A stretch of DNA of 64,000 bases from Rhodobiaceae bacterium (lineage in GTDB: Bacteria > Pseudomonadota > Alphaproteobacteria > Rhizobiales > Tepidamorphaceae): NCBI GenBank assembly GCA_020637855.1, contig JACKJR010000003.1, positions 124,001-188,000 of the forward strand. The letters are read 5' to 3'. The translations under genes and the position numbers were made by a program. Shown here one piece after another: positions 42,615-51,172 of this stretch; the first letter of the stretch is position 1; each line of letters starts with the position of its first letter. The notes beneath the pieces were generated by a model. It ran no database searches. It saw only the letters and a list, made by a program, of their open reading frames with translations, and was not told the DNA's origin.

Positions 42615-43529
42615 ATGCGTGAGAGCACGCCCCGGAAAGCTGCACACGTCATAGTTGTTGGCAACGAGAAAGGGGGATCGGGCAAGAGCACGATCTCAAT
42701 GCACATTATCGTGCATCTGCTCAACCTGGGGCAGCGCGTTTCCTCCATTGATCTTGATTGCCGGCAGCGTTCGTTGACAAGCTATGTCAATAACCGCAGG
42801 CGCTGGGCGGCGAGACAGGGTATCCGGCTTCAGATTCCCGAGCATTTTTCACCATCACGTGCCGATGGCGACAGTGTCCGGCTGAACGAGGAGCGCGAGT
42901 TCACAGAGTTCGCCGAAGCGATTTCCAAGTGCGAGCGCACCGCCGACTTCATCGTCATCGATACGCCCGGCAACGACAGCTACCTCATGCGGCTTGCCCA
43001 TTCCATGGCCGATACGCTGGTGACGCCGATCAACGACAGCTTCGTCGACTTCGACGTGCTCGCCGATATCGATCCGGAAAGCCATGAAATCCAGGGCGTC
43101 AGTCATTTTGCGCGCATGGTCCGGGAAGCACGCCGCAAACGGCGTATTGTGGACGAGGTGCTGATTGACTGGGTTGTGGTGCGCAACCGTATCGCCACGC
43201 TTGATTCCCGCAATAACCAGCGCGTTGCCAACACGCTGTCCGAACTTTCCGCACAACTGGGTTTCCGGGTTGGAGAAGGGATTTGCGAGCGGGTCGTGTT
43301 CCGTGAGTTCTTCCCGCGGGGAATGACGGCGCTCGACCCGATCGAGGAAGAGACGCTTGGTTCGCGTCCGAGCCTTGCCCACCTTGCGGCGCGCCGCGAG
43401 ATCCGCCGTCTGATCGATCAGTTGCGGCTTCCCGTGGACGAACGCGGCAAGCGTCGCGCCGAGGCCCGCCGCATGTGGATCGAAAGCTGCCGCGAGCCGC
43501 TCGAACTGGGCGATGTGCTGGCCCGTTAA
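42615..43529 (+). CDS. mipZ: Division-plane positioning ATPase MipZ
   Basis: MipZ is a ParA/MinD-superfamily ATPase that forms a gradient from the ParB-bound poles and keeps FtsZ rings at midcell. The 304 residues begin with a deviant Walker A, GNEKGGSGKST (Lys19 and Lys24), then IDLDCRQRSLTSYVNNR and IDTPGNDSYL. The HxAxxREIRRL tail and basic C-terminal helix match alphaproteobacterial MipZ rather than plasmid ParA. ATG 42615 has GGAGG 5 bases upstream. The preceding gap has several small hairpins (42454-42522). Confidence 0.93.
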   Translation: MRESTPRKAAHVIVVGNEKGGSGKSTISMHIIVHLLNLGQRVSSIDLDCRQRSLTSYVNNRRRWAARQGIRLQIPEHFSPSRADGDSVRLNEEREFTEFAEAISKCERTADFIVIDTPGNDSYLMRLAHSMADTLVTPINDSFVDFDVLADIDPESHEIQGVSHFARMVREARRKRRIVDEVLIDWVVVRNRIATLDSRNNQRVANTLSELSAQLGFRVGEGICERVVFREFFPRGMTALDPIEEETLGSRPSLAHLAARREIRRLIDQLRLPVDERGKRRAEARRMWIESCREPLELGDVLAR

Positions 43530-43627
43530 CGCCTGAAACCCATTGCAGCTTGCGTCCGCCGCATTCAGCGCCACATTTCGTATATTCTGTCTGTCATATC
43601 CGCTGCGTGCGGATGTGCTGATTCCAT

Positions 43628-44392
43628 GTGGCGAATGAGGCTGGATTGGCGGAAAAGCGCAAAGACGTGATGAGAGACGCGGCGAAGGCGGCGGTGGAGA
43701 ACACTTCATCGAACGCCGAGATTGCAGCCTTTCTCGACAAGGCGCGCACCATGGCGCCTGCTGCGGCGAAGGCGCCGGGCAAGCGCGGCCGTCTCGTCTT
43801 TGCTCTTGATGCCACCATGAGCCGCCAGCCGACCTGGGACACGGCCTGCACGCTGCAGGCGGAGATGTTCCGCGAGGCCGGCAATGTCGGCGGTCTAGAT
43901 ATCCAGCTTGTCTATTACCGTGGCTTCAACGAGTGCCGCGCGGGCAAATGGGCGGGTGATGCTGACGCGCTTGCAAGCATGATGACGCGTATCGATTGCC
44001 GCGGCGGACAGACCCAGATCGGCCGAATTCTCAAGCACGTCCGAAATGAAACGAAGAAAGCGCCGGTTCAGGCGATGGTCTTCGTAGGTGATGCGGTGGA
44101 GGAGAATATCGATGCCTTGTGCGCGATCGCCGGTGAGCTGGGTCTTTTGAAAGTGCCCGCCTTCGTTTTTCAGGAAGGGTTCGATTCCACCGCCGAGCAG
44201 GCTTTCAGGGAGATTGCCAGACTGACCGGCGGTGCCTTCTGCCGGTTTGATCCCGGCTCTGCAGCCCAGCTCAAGCAGTTATTGTCAGCCGTGGCGGTCT
44301 ATGCCGCAGGCGGCTACAAGGCGCTTGCCGATTTGTCGAAGGCGCGTGGCGGCCCGGCGCGGTTGATGATCGAGCAGATGCAGGGACAGTAG
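43628..44392 (+). CDS. VWA-domain protein
   Basis: This is a 254-residue cytoplasmic protein with a von Willebrand A fold. The MIDAS motif is DATMS (DxTxS variant) after RGRLVFAL, the third metal position follows in GDAVEEN, and GGQTQIGRILKHV supplies the Thr. Its N terminus is a short helical region with no export signal. GTG 43628 is used; TTG 43646, with GAGG 6 bases upstream, may be the true start. It lies between mipZ and a J-domain gene, and its function is unknown; metal-dependent protein binding is likely. Confidence 0.8.
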   Translation: MANEAGLAEKRKDVMRDAAKAAVENTSSNAEIAAFLDKARTMAPAAAKAPGKRGRLVFALDATMSRQPTWDTACTLQAEMFREAGNVGGLDIQLVYYRGFNECRAGKWAGDADALASMMTRIDCRGGQTQIGRILKHVRNETKKAPVQAMVFVGDAVEENIDALCAIAGELGLLKVPAFVFQEGFDSTAEQAFREIARLTGGAFCRFDPGSAAQLKQLLSAVAVYAAGGYKALADLSKARGGPARLMIEQMQGQ

Positions 44393-44404
44393 GGCCAATC
44401 CGGT

Positions 44405-45121
44405 ATGAGCTATTTTCTTCTCGGCCTGCTCGTTCTTGTCCTGATCTTGTTCGGACTGAACGCTTTCGCCAACGCCAATCCGCGATCGCTTGCGCTGTGG
44501 GTGCGCAGGGCAGGCGGTGTGGCCGTGCTGCTGATCGCCCTGATGCTGGCGTTGCGTCGGTGGTGGGTGTTTGCAGTTCCCGTCGCCGTGTTCGGGTTAT
44601 CGCTGCTGGGCGTAAGGGTGCCGTTCACGAGCGGGTTCGGAGCGCGGATGTATCGCTCGCCGGGGCAAACCTCGACCGTGCGTGGCGAGTGGATCGAGAT
44701 GACGCTCGATCACGATAGCGGTGCCATGCAGGGCAAAATCCTGAAAGGCATGCATGCGGGACAGTCACTCGATGATCTGAGCGACGAGAAACTGATTGCG
44801 ATGTTCGCGGATGTCGATGCGGATTCAGCAGCCCTGCTGGAGGCGTATCTTGACCGCCGGGCGCCCGGATGGCGTGACGACGCACATGCGGATGCGGGCG
44901 GGGGGCAGGGAGAGCGCGGCCCGGTTCAGGGACCAATGACGCAGCAGGAAGCCTACGAGATTCTTGGGCTCTCGCCCGGAGCGGGCAAAGAGGAGATCCA
45001 CCGCGCTCATCGTGCGCTTATGAAGCGGCTTCACCCGGATCGAGGTGGTTCGACCTACCTCGCGGCGAAGATTAACGAAGCCAAGGATCTGCTCCTGAAC
45101 GCTCATCGAAAACACTCCTGA
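44405..45121 (+). CDS. Membrane-anchored J-domain co-chaperone
   Basis: This is a 238-residue protein with about three N-terminal hydrophobic helices (residues 2-20, 35-52 and 54-70), a middle region, and a C-terminal J-domain (about 180-238). The HPD tripeptide is in MKRLHPDRGGS, so it should stimulate a DnaK-type Hsp70. The Gly-rich short J-domain at the C terminus with membrane anchor is like Tim14/DjlA-like proteins. It starts 12 bases after the VWA gene, suggesting they work together at the membrane. The client is unknown. Confidence 0.88.
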   Translation: MSYFLLGLLVLVLILFGLNAFANANPRSLALWVRRAGGVAVLLIALMLALRRWWVFAVPVAVFGLSLLGVRVPFTSGFGARMYRSPGQTSTVRGEWIEMTLDHDSGAMQGKILKGMHAGQSLDDLSDEKLIAMFADVDADSAALLEAYLDRRAPGWRDDAHADAGGGQGERGPVQGPMTQQEAYEILGLSPGAGKEEIHRAHRALMKRLHPDRGGSTYLAAKINEAKDLLLNAHRKHS

Positions 45122-45166
45122 CTCAACTCAACAACTCACCACACCGACAAGGCTGTTCACCGGATC

Positions 45167-46804
45167 TCAATTGGCACGAACCGGGAAACAGCCGAAATTC
45201 TTGGACTGGAGAACCTCGCAGGCGCTCTTCGCGCCGGTCTGGTTGAAACCGGCGAACCGGGCCCGCCAAAGCGTGGCGCCATCCTTGTCGACGGTCTGGG
45301 TAAAGGGCGCGCGGCCTGCAAGCAGTTCACCGGCGCGCAGTTGCGCCAGGGCAATCAGCTTGTGTGCTGCCTTCTCGTCGGGCACCGCGCCGATCTGAAT
45401 TGCGTAGTCACCCTCGGTAATCGTCTTGCGCACGGGCAGCGGCGCGGGAGCTGCGGCTGCGACAGGGCGTGGTGCTGGAGCCGGCGCGGTAACCTGAATC
45501 GGAGCCGTCTGCTCTGCCGCCATGCTGATCGATGAGCCTGCGGGAACGACGCGGGCCGGCTTGATGATCGTGATGTGGGGCAGGGCGGCGGTTGTCTGCG
45601 GTGCATCGGCTGAGCCAATTGGTGCAGATGGAATGGGTGCGGCTGATGCGACCTGCAGGGGCGCCTGCTCGACAACCGGCTGCGGGGCAGGCTGATAGGC
45701 AACGGGCTGGGGCTCAGGCGCGGGGGCTGCCATGCTCGCTTGCGCAACCTTGAATCCACCACGGCCATTGGGGACGAGCACGAGCGGCTCCTTGGCCGTT
45801 TGAGCGGGAAGCGGTGCGGAAGCCGGCTGCTGAGCCGATGCCATCTGGACCACGGCAGGTTGATTGGCGCGGCGCGCTGCCATCGGCATGGGGTTGCGGC
45901 GCGGCATCGGGATTTCCGTCTGCGCGATAAGCTGGTTGGCACGGTGCGGCTTCACCCGCTTGAACGCATCGTCGAGAAGACGGGCCATGGCGATATTGCG
46001 CGATTTGCCCGACCTTGCGCCGATGATCACGGCAACGACATGGCGGTCGCCACGGCTTGCGGCGGACACGAGATTGAAGCCGGAAGCGCGAATATATCCG
46101 GTCTTGATGCCATGAACGCCTTCGACCTTGCCGAGCAGCCGGTTATGATTGCTGTATCTGCGGCCGCCATAGCTGAAGGAACGGGTGGAGAAGTACTTAT
46201 AGTAGCTGGGAAAGCGGATCTGAATCGTGCGGCCGAGCGTCGCCTGATCGCGCGCCGTAGTGATCTGCTCGTTGTTCGGCAGACCGGATGCATTGCGGTA
46301 AACCGTGTTTTTCATACCCAGACGCTGGGCAGTTTCGGTCATGCGCCGGGCAAACTTGTTTTCCGAACCGGAGATGTTTTCCCCGACAGCGACGGCGATA
46401 TCGTTGGCGGATTTCGTTACCAGCGCCAGGATCGCGTCGTGCACCCTGATGGTCGAGCCGGGTTTGAGGCCGAGTTTCGAGGGGGCTTGAGCAGAGGCAT
46501 GCGATGAAATCTTGAAGCGTGAATCGAGGCTGACACGGCCTGCTTCGAGTTCCTCGAAAAGGACATACAGTGTCATGATCTTGGTGAGCGAGGCCGGGTG
46601 AACCTTCGTATCGGGGCTGGTCGATTGCACGATTTCGCCGGTCATGCCGTCAACGGCGATGGAAACATATTGCGGCTTTGCCTGCGCGCCGGCGTTTGGC
46701 AAGCCGGCGATGACCATGGCCAGTACCGCGGCCAGCGCCGCCCGTGTCAGATTTTTCAAACCGAAACCACCCGTACCCGGCCGAATACACATCCGCTTAC
46801 TCAT
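45167..46804 (-). CDS. D-alanyl-D-alanine carboxypeptidase with SPOR domain
   Basis: This is a 545-residue periplasmic penicillin-binding protein. After a signal peptide (about 17-43), the DacA-type domain has Ser72 in SLTK, the SAN triad at 132-134 and KTG at 234-236. A long Pro/Ala-rich linker (about 300-465) leads to a C-terminal SPOR domain (GDYAIQIGAVPDEKAAHKL) that binds denuded glycan at division sites. This points to peptidoglycan trimming at the septum. ATG 46804 is used, the first start giving a proper signal; a longer frame upstream has no family similarity. Confidence 0.92.
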   Translation of the reverse strand: MSKRMCIRPGTGGFGLKNLTRAALAAVLAMVIAGLPNAGAQAKPQYVSIAVDGMTGEIVQSTSPDTKVHPASLTKIMTLYVLFEELEAGRVSLDSRFKISSHASAQAPSKLGLKPGSTIRVHDAILALVTKSANDIAVAVGENISGSENKFARRMTETAQRLGMKNTVYRNASGLPNNEQITTARDQATLGRTIQIRFPSYYKYFSTRSFSYGGRRYSNHNRLLGKVEGVHGIKTGYIRASGFNLVSAASRGDRHVVAVIIGARSGKSRNIAMARLLDDAFKRVKPHRANQLIAQTEIPMPRRNPMPMAARRANQPAVVQMASAQQPASAPLPAQTAKEPLVLVPNGRGGFKVAQASMAAPAPEPQPVAYQPAPQPVVEQAPLQVASAAPIPSAPIGSADAPQTTAALPHITIIKPARVVPAGSSISMAAEQTAPIQVTAPAPAPRPVAAAAPAPLPVRKTITEGDYAIQIGAVPDEKAAHKLIALAQLRAGELLAGRAPFTQTVDKDGATLWRARFAGFNQTGAKSACEVLQSKNFGCFPVRAN

Positions 46805-47008
46805 GCGGTGACGCTCCAACGCAACCCAGATCCAAATGTCACAGTGCAGCTGTTTCCGGCGGTCCCTACGCCAGGCATCGACCCCGTCGATACGGCCCGG
46901 CGGATAGTTTGCCGGGACAAGTGCACCCCACATACCTGAGGAAGTTAGAGTCGTGCGGTTAGGAAACCGTAAAACGAGGCGAGGTCGTGGCAACTTGGTG
47001 TGAATTTA

Positions 47009-47024
47009 AGTTACATATGTAACT
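47009..47024. promoter_or_regulatory. Perfect 16-bp palindrome upstream of the phasin promoter
   Basis: AGTTACATATGTAACT reads identically on both strands. It lies 22 bases upstream of the -35 box of the phasin gene, a place suited to an activator or to a repressor that bends the promoter. The form (GTTACATATGTAAC) resembles operators of TetR-family dimers, but no protein can be named. Confidence 0.5.
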
Positions 47025-47046
47025 GTACTGCGCTGCACAAAAAATC

Positions 47047-47076
47047 TTGACATGTTTGGTGCGGTGCATATATACA
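47047..47076 (+). promoter_or_regulatory. Strong sigma-70 promoter of the phasin gene
   Basis: A consensus TTGACA (47047-47052) is followed after 16 bases by TATATA (47069-47074), or after 18 bases by TATACA (47071-47076). Start of transcription would be near 47083, about 65 bases before the phasin start. The surrounding TGC-rich bases may serve the polyhydroxybutyrate regulator PhaR, which is speculation. Confidence 0.75.
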
Positions 47077-47147
47077 ATGCCGCAGCGCAATATTGGCCGG
47101 CAGCGCGGACGAGGACCGGTCAGACACCAAAGTCTCGGGAGATGAAG

Positions 47148-47480
47148 ATGATCAACGGTTTTGAAGAAATCCAGAAATCCGGCAAGGAAAGCATGGACCT
47201 TGCCATGAAGAGCTTCGGCACTGTCAGCAAGGGCCTGCAGGCCATTGCCGTCGAGATGGCCGACTATTCCAAGAAGTCCTTCGAGGACGGTTCGGCGACG
47301 CTCGAGAAGCTGTTCGGCGCCAAGTCCCTCGACAAGGCTCTTGAGATTCAGACCGACTACGCCAAGTCGAGCTACGAGGGCTTTGTTGCCCAGTCGACGA
47401 AGATGGGCGAGCTGTTCGCCGATCTGGCGAAGGAAGCCTACAAGCCGGTTGAAACCATGGTTTCCAAGGCTGCCAAGTAA
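47148..47480 (+). CDS. phaP: Phasin family protein
   Basis: This is a 110-residue, almost wholly helical protein of the phasin_2 type: FEEIQKSGKESMDLAMKSFG, QAIAVEMADYSKKSFEDGSA and AKSSYEGFVAQSTKMGELF. Phasins coat polyhydroxyalkanoate granules. GGGAG sits 6 bases before ATG 47148, which is preferred over ATG 47142. Strong promoter and terminator make this a single-gene, highly expressed unit, as known for phasins. The organism therefore probably stores polyhydroxybutyrate; its synthase genes are elsewhere. Confidence 0.88.
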   Translation: MINGFEEIQKSGKESMDLAMKSFGTVSKGLQAIAVEMADYSKKSFEDGSATLEKLFGAKSLDKALEIQTDYAKSSYEGFVAQSTKMGELFADLAKEAYKPVETMVSKAAK

Positions 47481-47507
47481 GTTCCTCCCCAAGTTATGAG
47501 TACGAAT

Positions 47508-47537
47508 GGCCCGGCCTTGTGCCGGGCCTTTTGTTTT
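47508..47537 (+). terminator. Rho-independent terminator of the phasin gene
   Basis: GGCCCGGC (47508-47515), loop CTTGT and GCCGGGCC (47521-47528) make a perfect 8-bp stem followed by TTTTGTTTT. Confidence 0.95.
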
Positions 47538-47748
47538 GGCTTGCTGAGTAGGCAGGCGTTTCTGCTTTCCGGTTTTTTTGAAATTTTGCCATGCAACCGA
47601 CGCATCGGGGGCAATCGCATCTTTTTTCGCCCGGCACCCTGCCTTATCTTTGAACCATATCGATGCTGATTTGCAGGAGTGCGCGATTCACGTCGCGATT
47701 CTGAAGGGTCGGTGGTTGGGACGAGCGGGCGAGACGACGAATTTTTCC

Positions 47749-48153
47749 ATGCAATTCATGCCGAACGTTTTTGATCTGAATAGGCAGCGTCCGATCTCTT
47801 CTGACGCGCGCTGGCGGCTGAGCAATGACGATGATGACCGGGACGATGACGGGCCCGGCAACGGCACCGCTGTCGTCACGCGGACCAAGCCAAAGACCAA
47901 GCGGCCCAATCTTTACCGCGTCCTGCTGCTGAACGACGACTACACCCCGATGGAATTCGTCGTGCATGTGCTTGAGCGTTTCTTCAACAAACAGCGCGAA
48001 GCTGCCACGGAGATCATGCTGCACGTGCATCACCATGGCGTCGGCGAGTGCGGTGTGTTCACATACGAGGTCGCTGAAACAAAGGTGACGCAGGTGATGG
48101 ACTTTGCGCGCAAGCACCAGCATCCTTTGCAATGCGTGATGGAAAAGAAATAG
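47749..48153 (+). CDS. clpS: ATP-dependent Clp protease adaptor ClpS
   Basis: ClpS delivers N-degron substrates to ClpAP. The 134 residues have an acidic, flexible N-terminal extension (NDDDDRDDDG) and the core LYRVLLLNDDYTPMEFVV, HHHGVGECGVF and HPLQCVMEK; the NDDYTPME loop and downstream Met line the pocket for N-terminal hydrophobic residues. ATG 47749 is used, with ATG 47758 as an alternative. It precedes clpA by 9 bases, the usual pair. Confidence 0.93.
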   Translation: MQFMPNVFDLNRQRPISSDARWRLSNDDDDRDDDGPGNGTAVVTRTKPKTKRPNLYRVLLLNDDYTPMEFVVHVLERFFNKQREAATEIMLHVHHHGVGECGVFTYEVAETKVTQVMDFARKHQHPLQCVMEKK

Positions 48154-48162
48154 GAGATTTCG

Positions 48163-50601
48163 TTGCCCTCATTTTCCCGCAGTCTCGAACAGGCCCTTCA
48201 TCGTGCTCTGGCACTCGCCACCGAGCGCCATCACGAATACGCCACCCTCGAGCATCTGCTGTTGTCCTTGATCGATGATCAGGACGCGGCGGCGGTTATG
48301 CGGGCGTGCAACGTCGATCTCGATGTGCTGCGGCGGAATCTGGTTGATTATATCGGTGACGAACTCGACAACCTTGTCATCGAGACCGATGCCGATTCAA
48401 AGCCGACAGCGGGTTTTCAGCGCGTCATTCAGCGCGCGGTGATCCATGTGCAGTCCTCCGGCCGCGAGGAAGTGACCGGCGCAAATGTGCTGATCGCCAT
48501 GTTTGCCGAGCGCGAAAGCCATGCCGCCTATTTCCTGCAGGAGCAGGACATGACGCGCTATGACGCGGTCAATTACGTCAGCCACGGCATCGCCAAACGC
48601 CCGGGAATGTCGGAAACCCGTACCGCACGGGGTTCGGACGAGGAATCACCCAGCGTCGAAAACGAAGGAGAGGATGGCAAGAAGAAGAGCGATGCGCTCG
48701 AGGCCTATTGCGTCAACCTCAACGAGAAGGCGCGTTCCGGCAAGATCGATCCGCTGATCGGCCGCGACCTTGAAATCCAGCGCACCATCCAGGTTCTGTG
48801 CCGTCGCCAGAAGAACAATCCGCTGTTCGTCGGTGATCCCGGCGTTGGCAAGACAGCCATCGCGGAAGGGCTTGCGCGGCGCATCGTCAACAGCGAAGTG
48901 CCGGAAGTGCTTGCCGATTGCACCATCTTCGCGCTCGACATGGGTTCGCTGCTGGCGGGAACGCGCTATCGCGGTGATTTCGAGGAACGGTTGAAGGCGG
49001 TGGTCAAGGCGATCGAGGATCACCCCGGCGCCATCATGTTCATCGACGAGATTCATACCGTGATCGGTGCGGGTGCGACATCGGGCGGGGCGATGGATGC
49101 CTCCAACCTGCTCAAGCCCGCGCTGCAGAACGGTTCGCTGCGCTGCATCGGCTCGACCACCTACAAGGAATACCGCCAGCACTTCGAGAAGGATCGCGCG
49201 TTGGTGCGCCGGTTCCAGAAGATCGACGTGGCGGAGCCGACGGTGCCCGACACGATCAAGATCCTGAAAGGGCTGAAGCCGTATTTCGAGGAGTTCCACA
49301 AGGTTCGCTATACGGGCGATGCGATCCAGGCGGCGGTGGAATTGTCAGCGAAATACATTCACGACCGCAAGCTGCCGGACAAGGCGATCGACGTGATCGA
49401 CGAGACCGGCGCATCGCAGATGCTGCTGGCGCCTTCCAAACGCAAGCGCACCATCGGTGTACGGGAAGTGGAGGATGCCATCGCCAAGATGGCCCGCATT
49501 CCGCCCAAGAGCGTGTCGCGGACCGATGCCGGCGTGCTGCAGGACCTCGACAAGAACCTCAAGCGCGTTGTCTTTGGCCAGGATGCGGCAATCGAGGCGC
49601 TGTCGGCGGCGATCAAGCTTGCCCGTGCCGGTCTTCGCGATCCCGAAAAGCCGATCGGCAACTACCTGTTCTCCGGGCCGACCGGCGTCGGCAAGACGGA
49701 AGTCGCCAAGCAGCTTGCCTCTATCATGGGCGTGCCGCTTTTGCGCTTCGACATGTCGGAATACATGGAACGGCACACGGTGTCGCGCCTGATCGGCGCG
49801 CCTCCCGGCTATGTCGGCTTCGACCAGGGCGGCCTGCTGACGGATGGCGTCGACCAGCACCCGCACTGCGTGTTGCTGCTCGACGAGATCGAGAAGGCGC
49901 ATCCCGACCTGTTCAACGTGCTGTTGCAGATCATGGATCACGGCAAGCTGACCGACCACAACGGCAAGCAGATCGATTTCCGCAACGTGGTGCTGATCAT
50001 GACCACCAATGCGGGTGCCGCCGACATGGCCAAGCCGCCGATGGGCTTCAACCGGCAGCGGCGCGAGGGCGAGGATTCAGAAGCGATCAACCGCATGTTC
50101 TCGCCGGAGTTCCGCAACCGGCTCGATGCGACAATCGCGTTTGGAAATCTGCCACCGGAAGTCGTCTCCATGGTGGTCGAGAAGTTCGTGCTGCAGCTTG
50201 AGGCGCAGCTCGCAGACCGCGGCGTGACCATCGAGCTGACCGGGGAGGCGAACCAGTGGATCGCTGACCGCGGCTATGACGACCAGATGGGCGCGCGCCC
50301 GCTGGCCCGCCTGATCCAGGAAGAGATCAAGAAGCCGCTGGCCGACGAGGTGCTGTTCGGCAAGCTGAAGGATGGTGGCATCGTGCGCGTCAGCGTCGGA
50401 CGCAATGCGGCTGGCGAATCCGCGCTGGAATTCGAATATCTCGATCCACCGGCCAAGCCGGCAAAGCCCAAGGCCGGGCCGAAGAAAAAAGCGCCGGCAA
50501 AAAAGGCGCAAACAAAAGCCAAGCCCGCAGCGAAGGCCGAGAAACCGAAGCCGCGCAAGGGCGGCGGCAGCGTGCCGCGGGTGCCTGCCAAAGCGGATTG
50601 A
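48163..50601 (+). CDS. clpA: ATP-dependent Clp protease ATPase subunit ClpA
   Basis: ClpA unfolds substrates for ClpP. The 812 residues start with the double Clp-N repeat (SLEQALHRALALATERHHEYATLEHLLL), then two AAA+ modules with Walker A GDPGVGKTA and GPTGVGKTE. The IGL-like loop that docks to ClpP lies in the second module. The C terminus has an unusual tail of about 50 residues rich in Lys, Ala and Pro. The start is TTG 48163 with AGGAGA 6 bases upstream, because no ATG lies before the N domain. Confidence 0.95.
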   Translation: MPSFSRSLEQALHRALALATERHHEYATLEHLLLSLIDDQDAAAVMRACNVDLDVLRRNLVDYIGDELDNLVIETDADSKPTAGFQRVIQRAVIHVQSSGREEVTGANVLIAMFAERESHAAYFLQEQDMTRYDAVNYVSHGIAKRPGMSETRTARGSDEESPSVENEGEDGKKKSDALEAYCVNLNEKARSGKIDPLIGRDLEIQRTIQVLCRRQKNNPLFVGDPGVGKTAIAEGLARRIVNSEVPEVLADCTIFALDMGSLLAGTRYRGDFEERLKAVVKAIEDHPGAIMFIDEIHTVIGAGATSGGAMDASNLLKPALQNGSLRCIGSTTYKEYRQHFEKDRALVRRFQKIDVAEPTVPDTIKILKGLKPYFEEFHKVRYTGDAIQAAVELSAKYIHDRKLPDKAIDVIDETGASQMLLAPSKRKRTIGVREVEDAIAKMARIPPKSVSRTDAGVLQDLDKNLKRVVFGQDAAIEALSAAIKLARAGLRDPEKPIGNYLFSGPTGVGKTEVAKQLASIMGVPLLRFDMSEYMERHTVSRLIGAPPGYVGFDQGGLLTDGVDQHPHCVLLLDEIEKAHPDLFNVLLQIMDHGKLTDHNGKQIDFRNVVLIMTTNAGAADMAKPPMGFNRQRREGEDSEAINRMFSPEFRNRLDATIAFGNLPPEVVSMVVEKFVLQLEAQLADRGVTIELTGEANQWIADRGYDDQMGARPLARLIQEEIKKPLADEVLFGKLKDGGIVRVSVGRNAAGESALEFEYLDPPAKPAKPKAGPKKKAPAKKAQTKAKPAAKAEKPKPRKGGGSVPRVPAKAD

Positions 50602-50620
50602 TCCTGGTCGCATATCAAGA

Positions 50621-50656
50621 AAAAGGCCCGCAACGGAAACGCTGCGGGCTTTTTGT
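50621..50656. terminator. Bidirectional terminator between clpA and the HIT gene
   Basis: GCCCGCA (50626-50632) pairs with TGCGGGC (50643-50649), with an inner CG-GAAA-CG tetraloop. AAAA on the left and TTTTT on the right make it work in both directions, ending clpA on the plus strand and the HIT gene on the minus strand. Confidence 0.92.
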
Positions 50657-50674
50657 TTGCGAATACGACGCTGT

Positions 50675-51094
50675 TTACAGGGCAGCCCTGATCTTCTCCG
50701 CGTTTGCGGTCAAAACGTCGTTGTCGGCCATCTCGCCGGTATGCGGGAGTAGCTTCACGCCGTCATGACGGGGCAGGACATGGACGTGGGTGTGGAACAC
50801 GACCTGTCCGCCGGCGGGTTCGCAGAAATGCTGGACCGTGACGCCGTCGGCCCCGAACGCTTTCATCACCGCGTGAGACATCTTCTGGACCGTGGCCATG
50901 ACGGCTGACAGATCGGCAATCGCGATGTCGCGGATGTTGCGCGACGGGTTTTTCGGGATCACCAGAACATGGCCATCGGCGCGCGGCATGATGTCCATGA
51001 TGGCGAGCGTATTGTCGTCCTCGTAGAGCTTGTGGGCAGGCAGCTCGCCGCGCAGGATTTTCGCGAAAACATTCTGGTCATCGTAGTCCGGCAT
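50675..51094 (-). CDS. HIT family nucleotide hydrolase
   Basis: This is a 139-residue histidine-triad protein. HTHVHVLPR holds the HxHxH motif with the catalytic His, FAKILRGELPAHKLYED starts the fold and VLVIPKNPSRNI follows. Bacterial HINT-like proteins hydrolyse nucleoside phosphoramidates. ATG 51094 is used because GGAG lies 7 bases upstream, while an upstream TTG adds six unconserved residues. Confidence 0.93.
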   Translation of the reverse strand: MPDYDDQNVFAKILRGELPAHKLYEDDNTLAIMDIMPRADGHVLVIPKNPSRNIRDIAIADLSAVMATVQKMSHAVMKAFGADGVTVQHFCEPAGGQVVFHTHVHVLPRHDGVKLLPHTGEMADNDVLTANAEKIRAAL

Positions 51095-51172
51095 CGTGGT
51101 CTCCGGGTGCAAGTGAATCTTGTTGGCCGGATTAGACCGCGCTGGCGGGTTCGCCGCAAGCGGTAGGCGGTT

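Larger units (their letters stand above)
46805..47147. other. Divergent gap between carboxypeptidase and phasin genes
   Basis: This 343-base gap has no credible gene. Its right third holds the palindrome at 47009-47024 and the phasin promoter at 47047-47076. The left part, presumably with the promoter of the carboxypeptidase gene, shows no clear signal. Confidence 0.6.
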
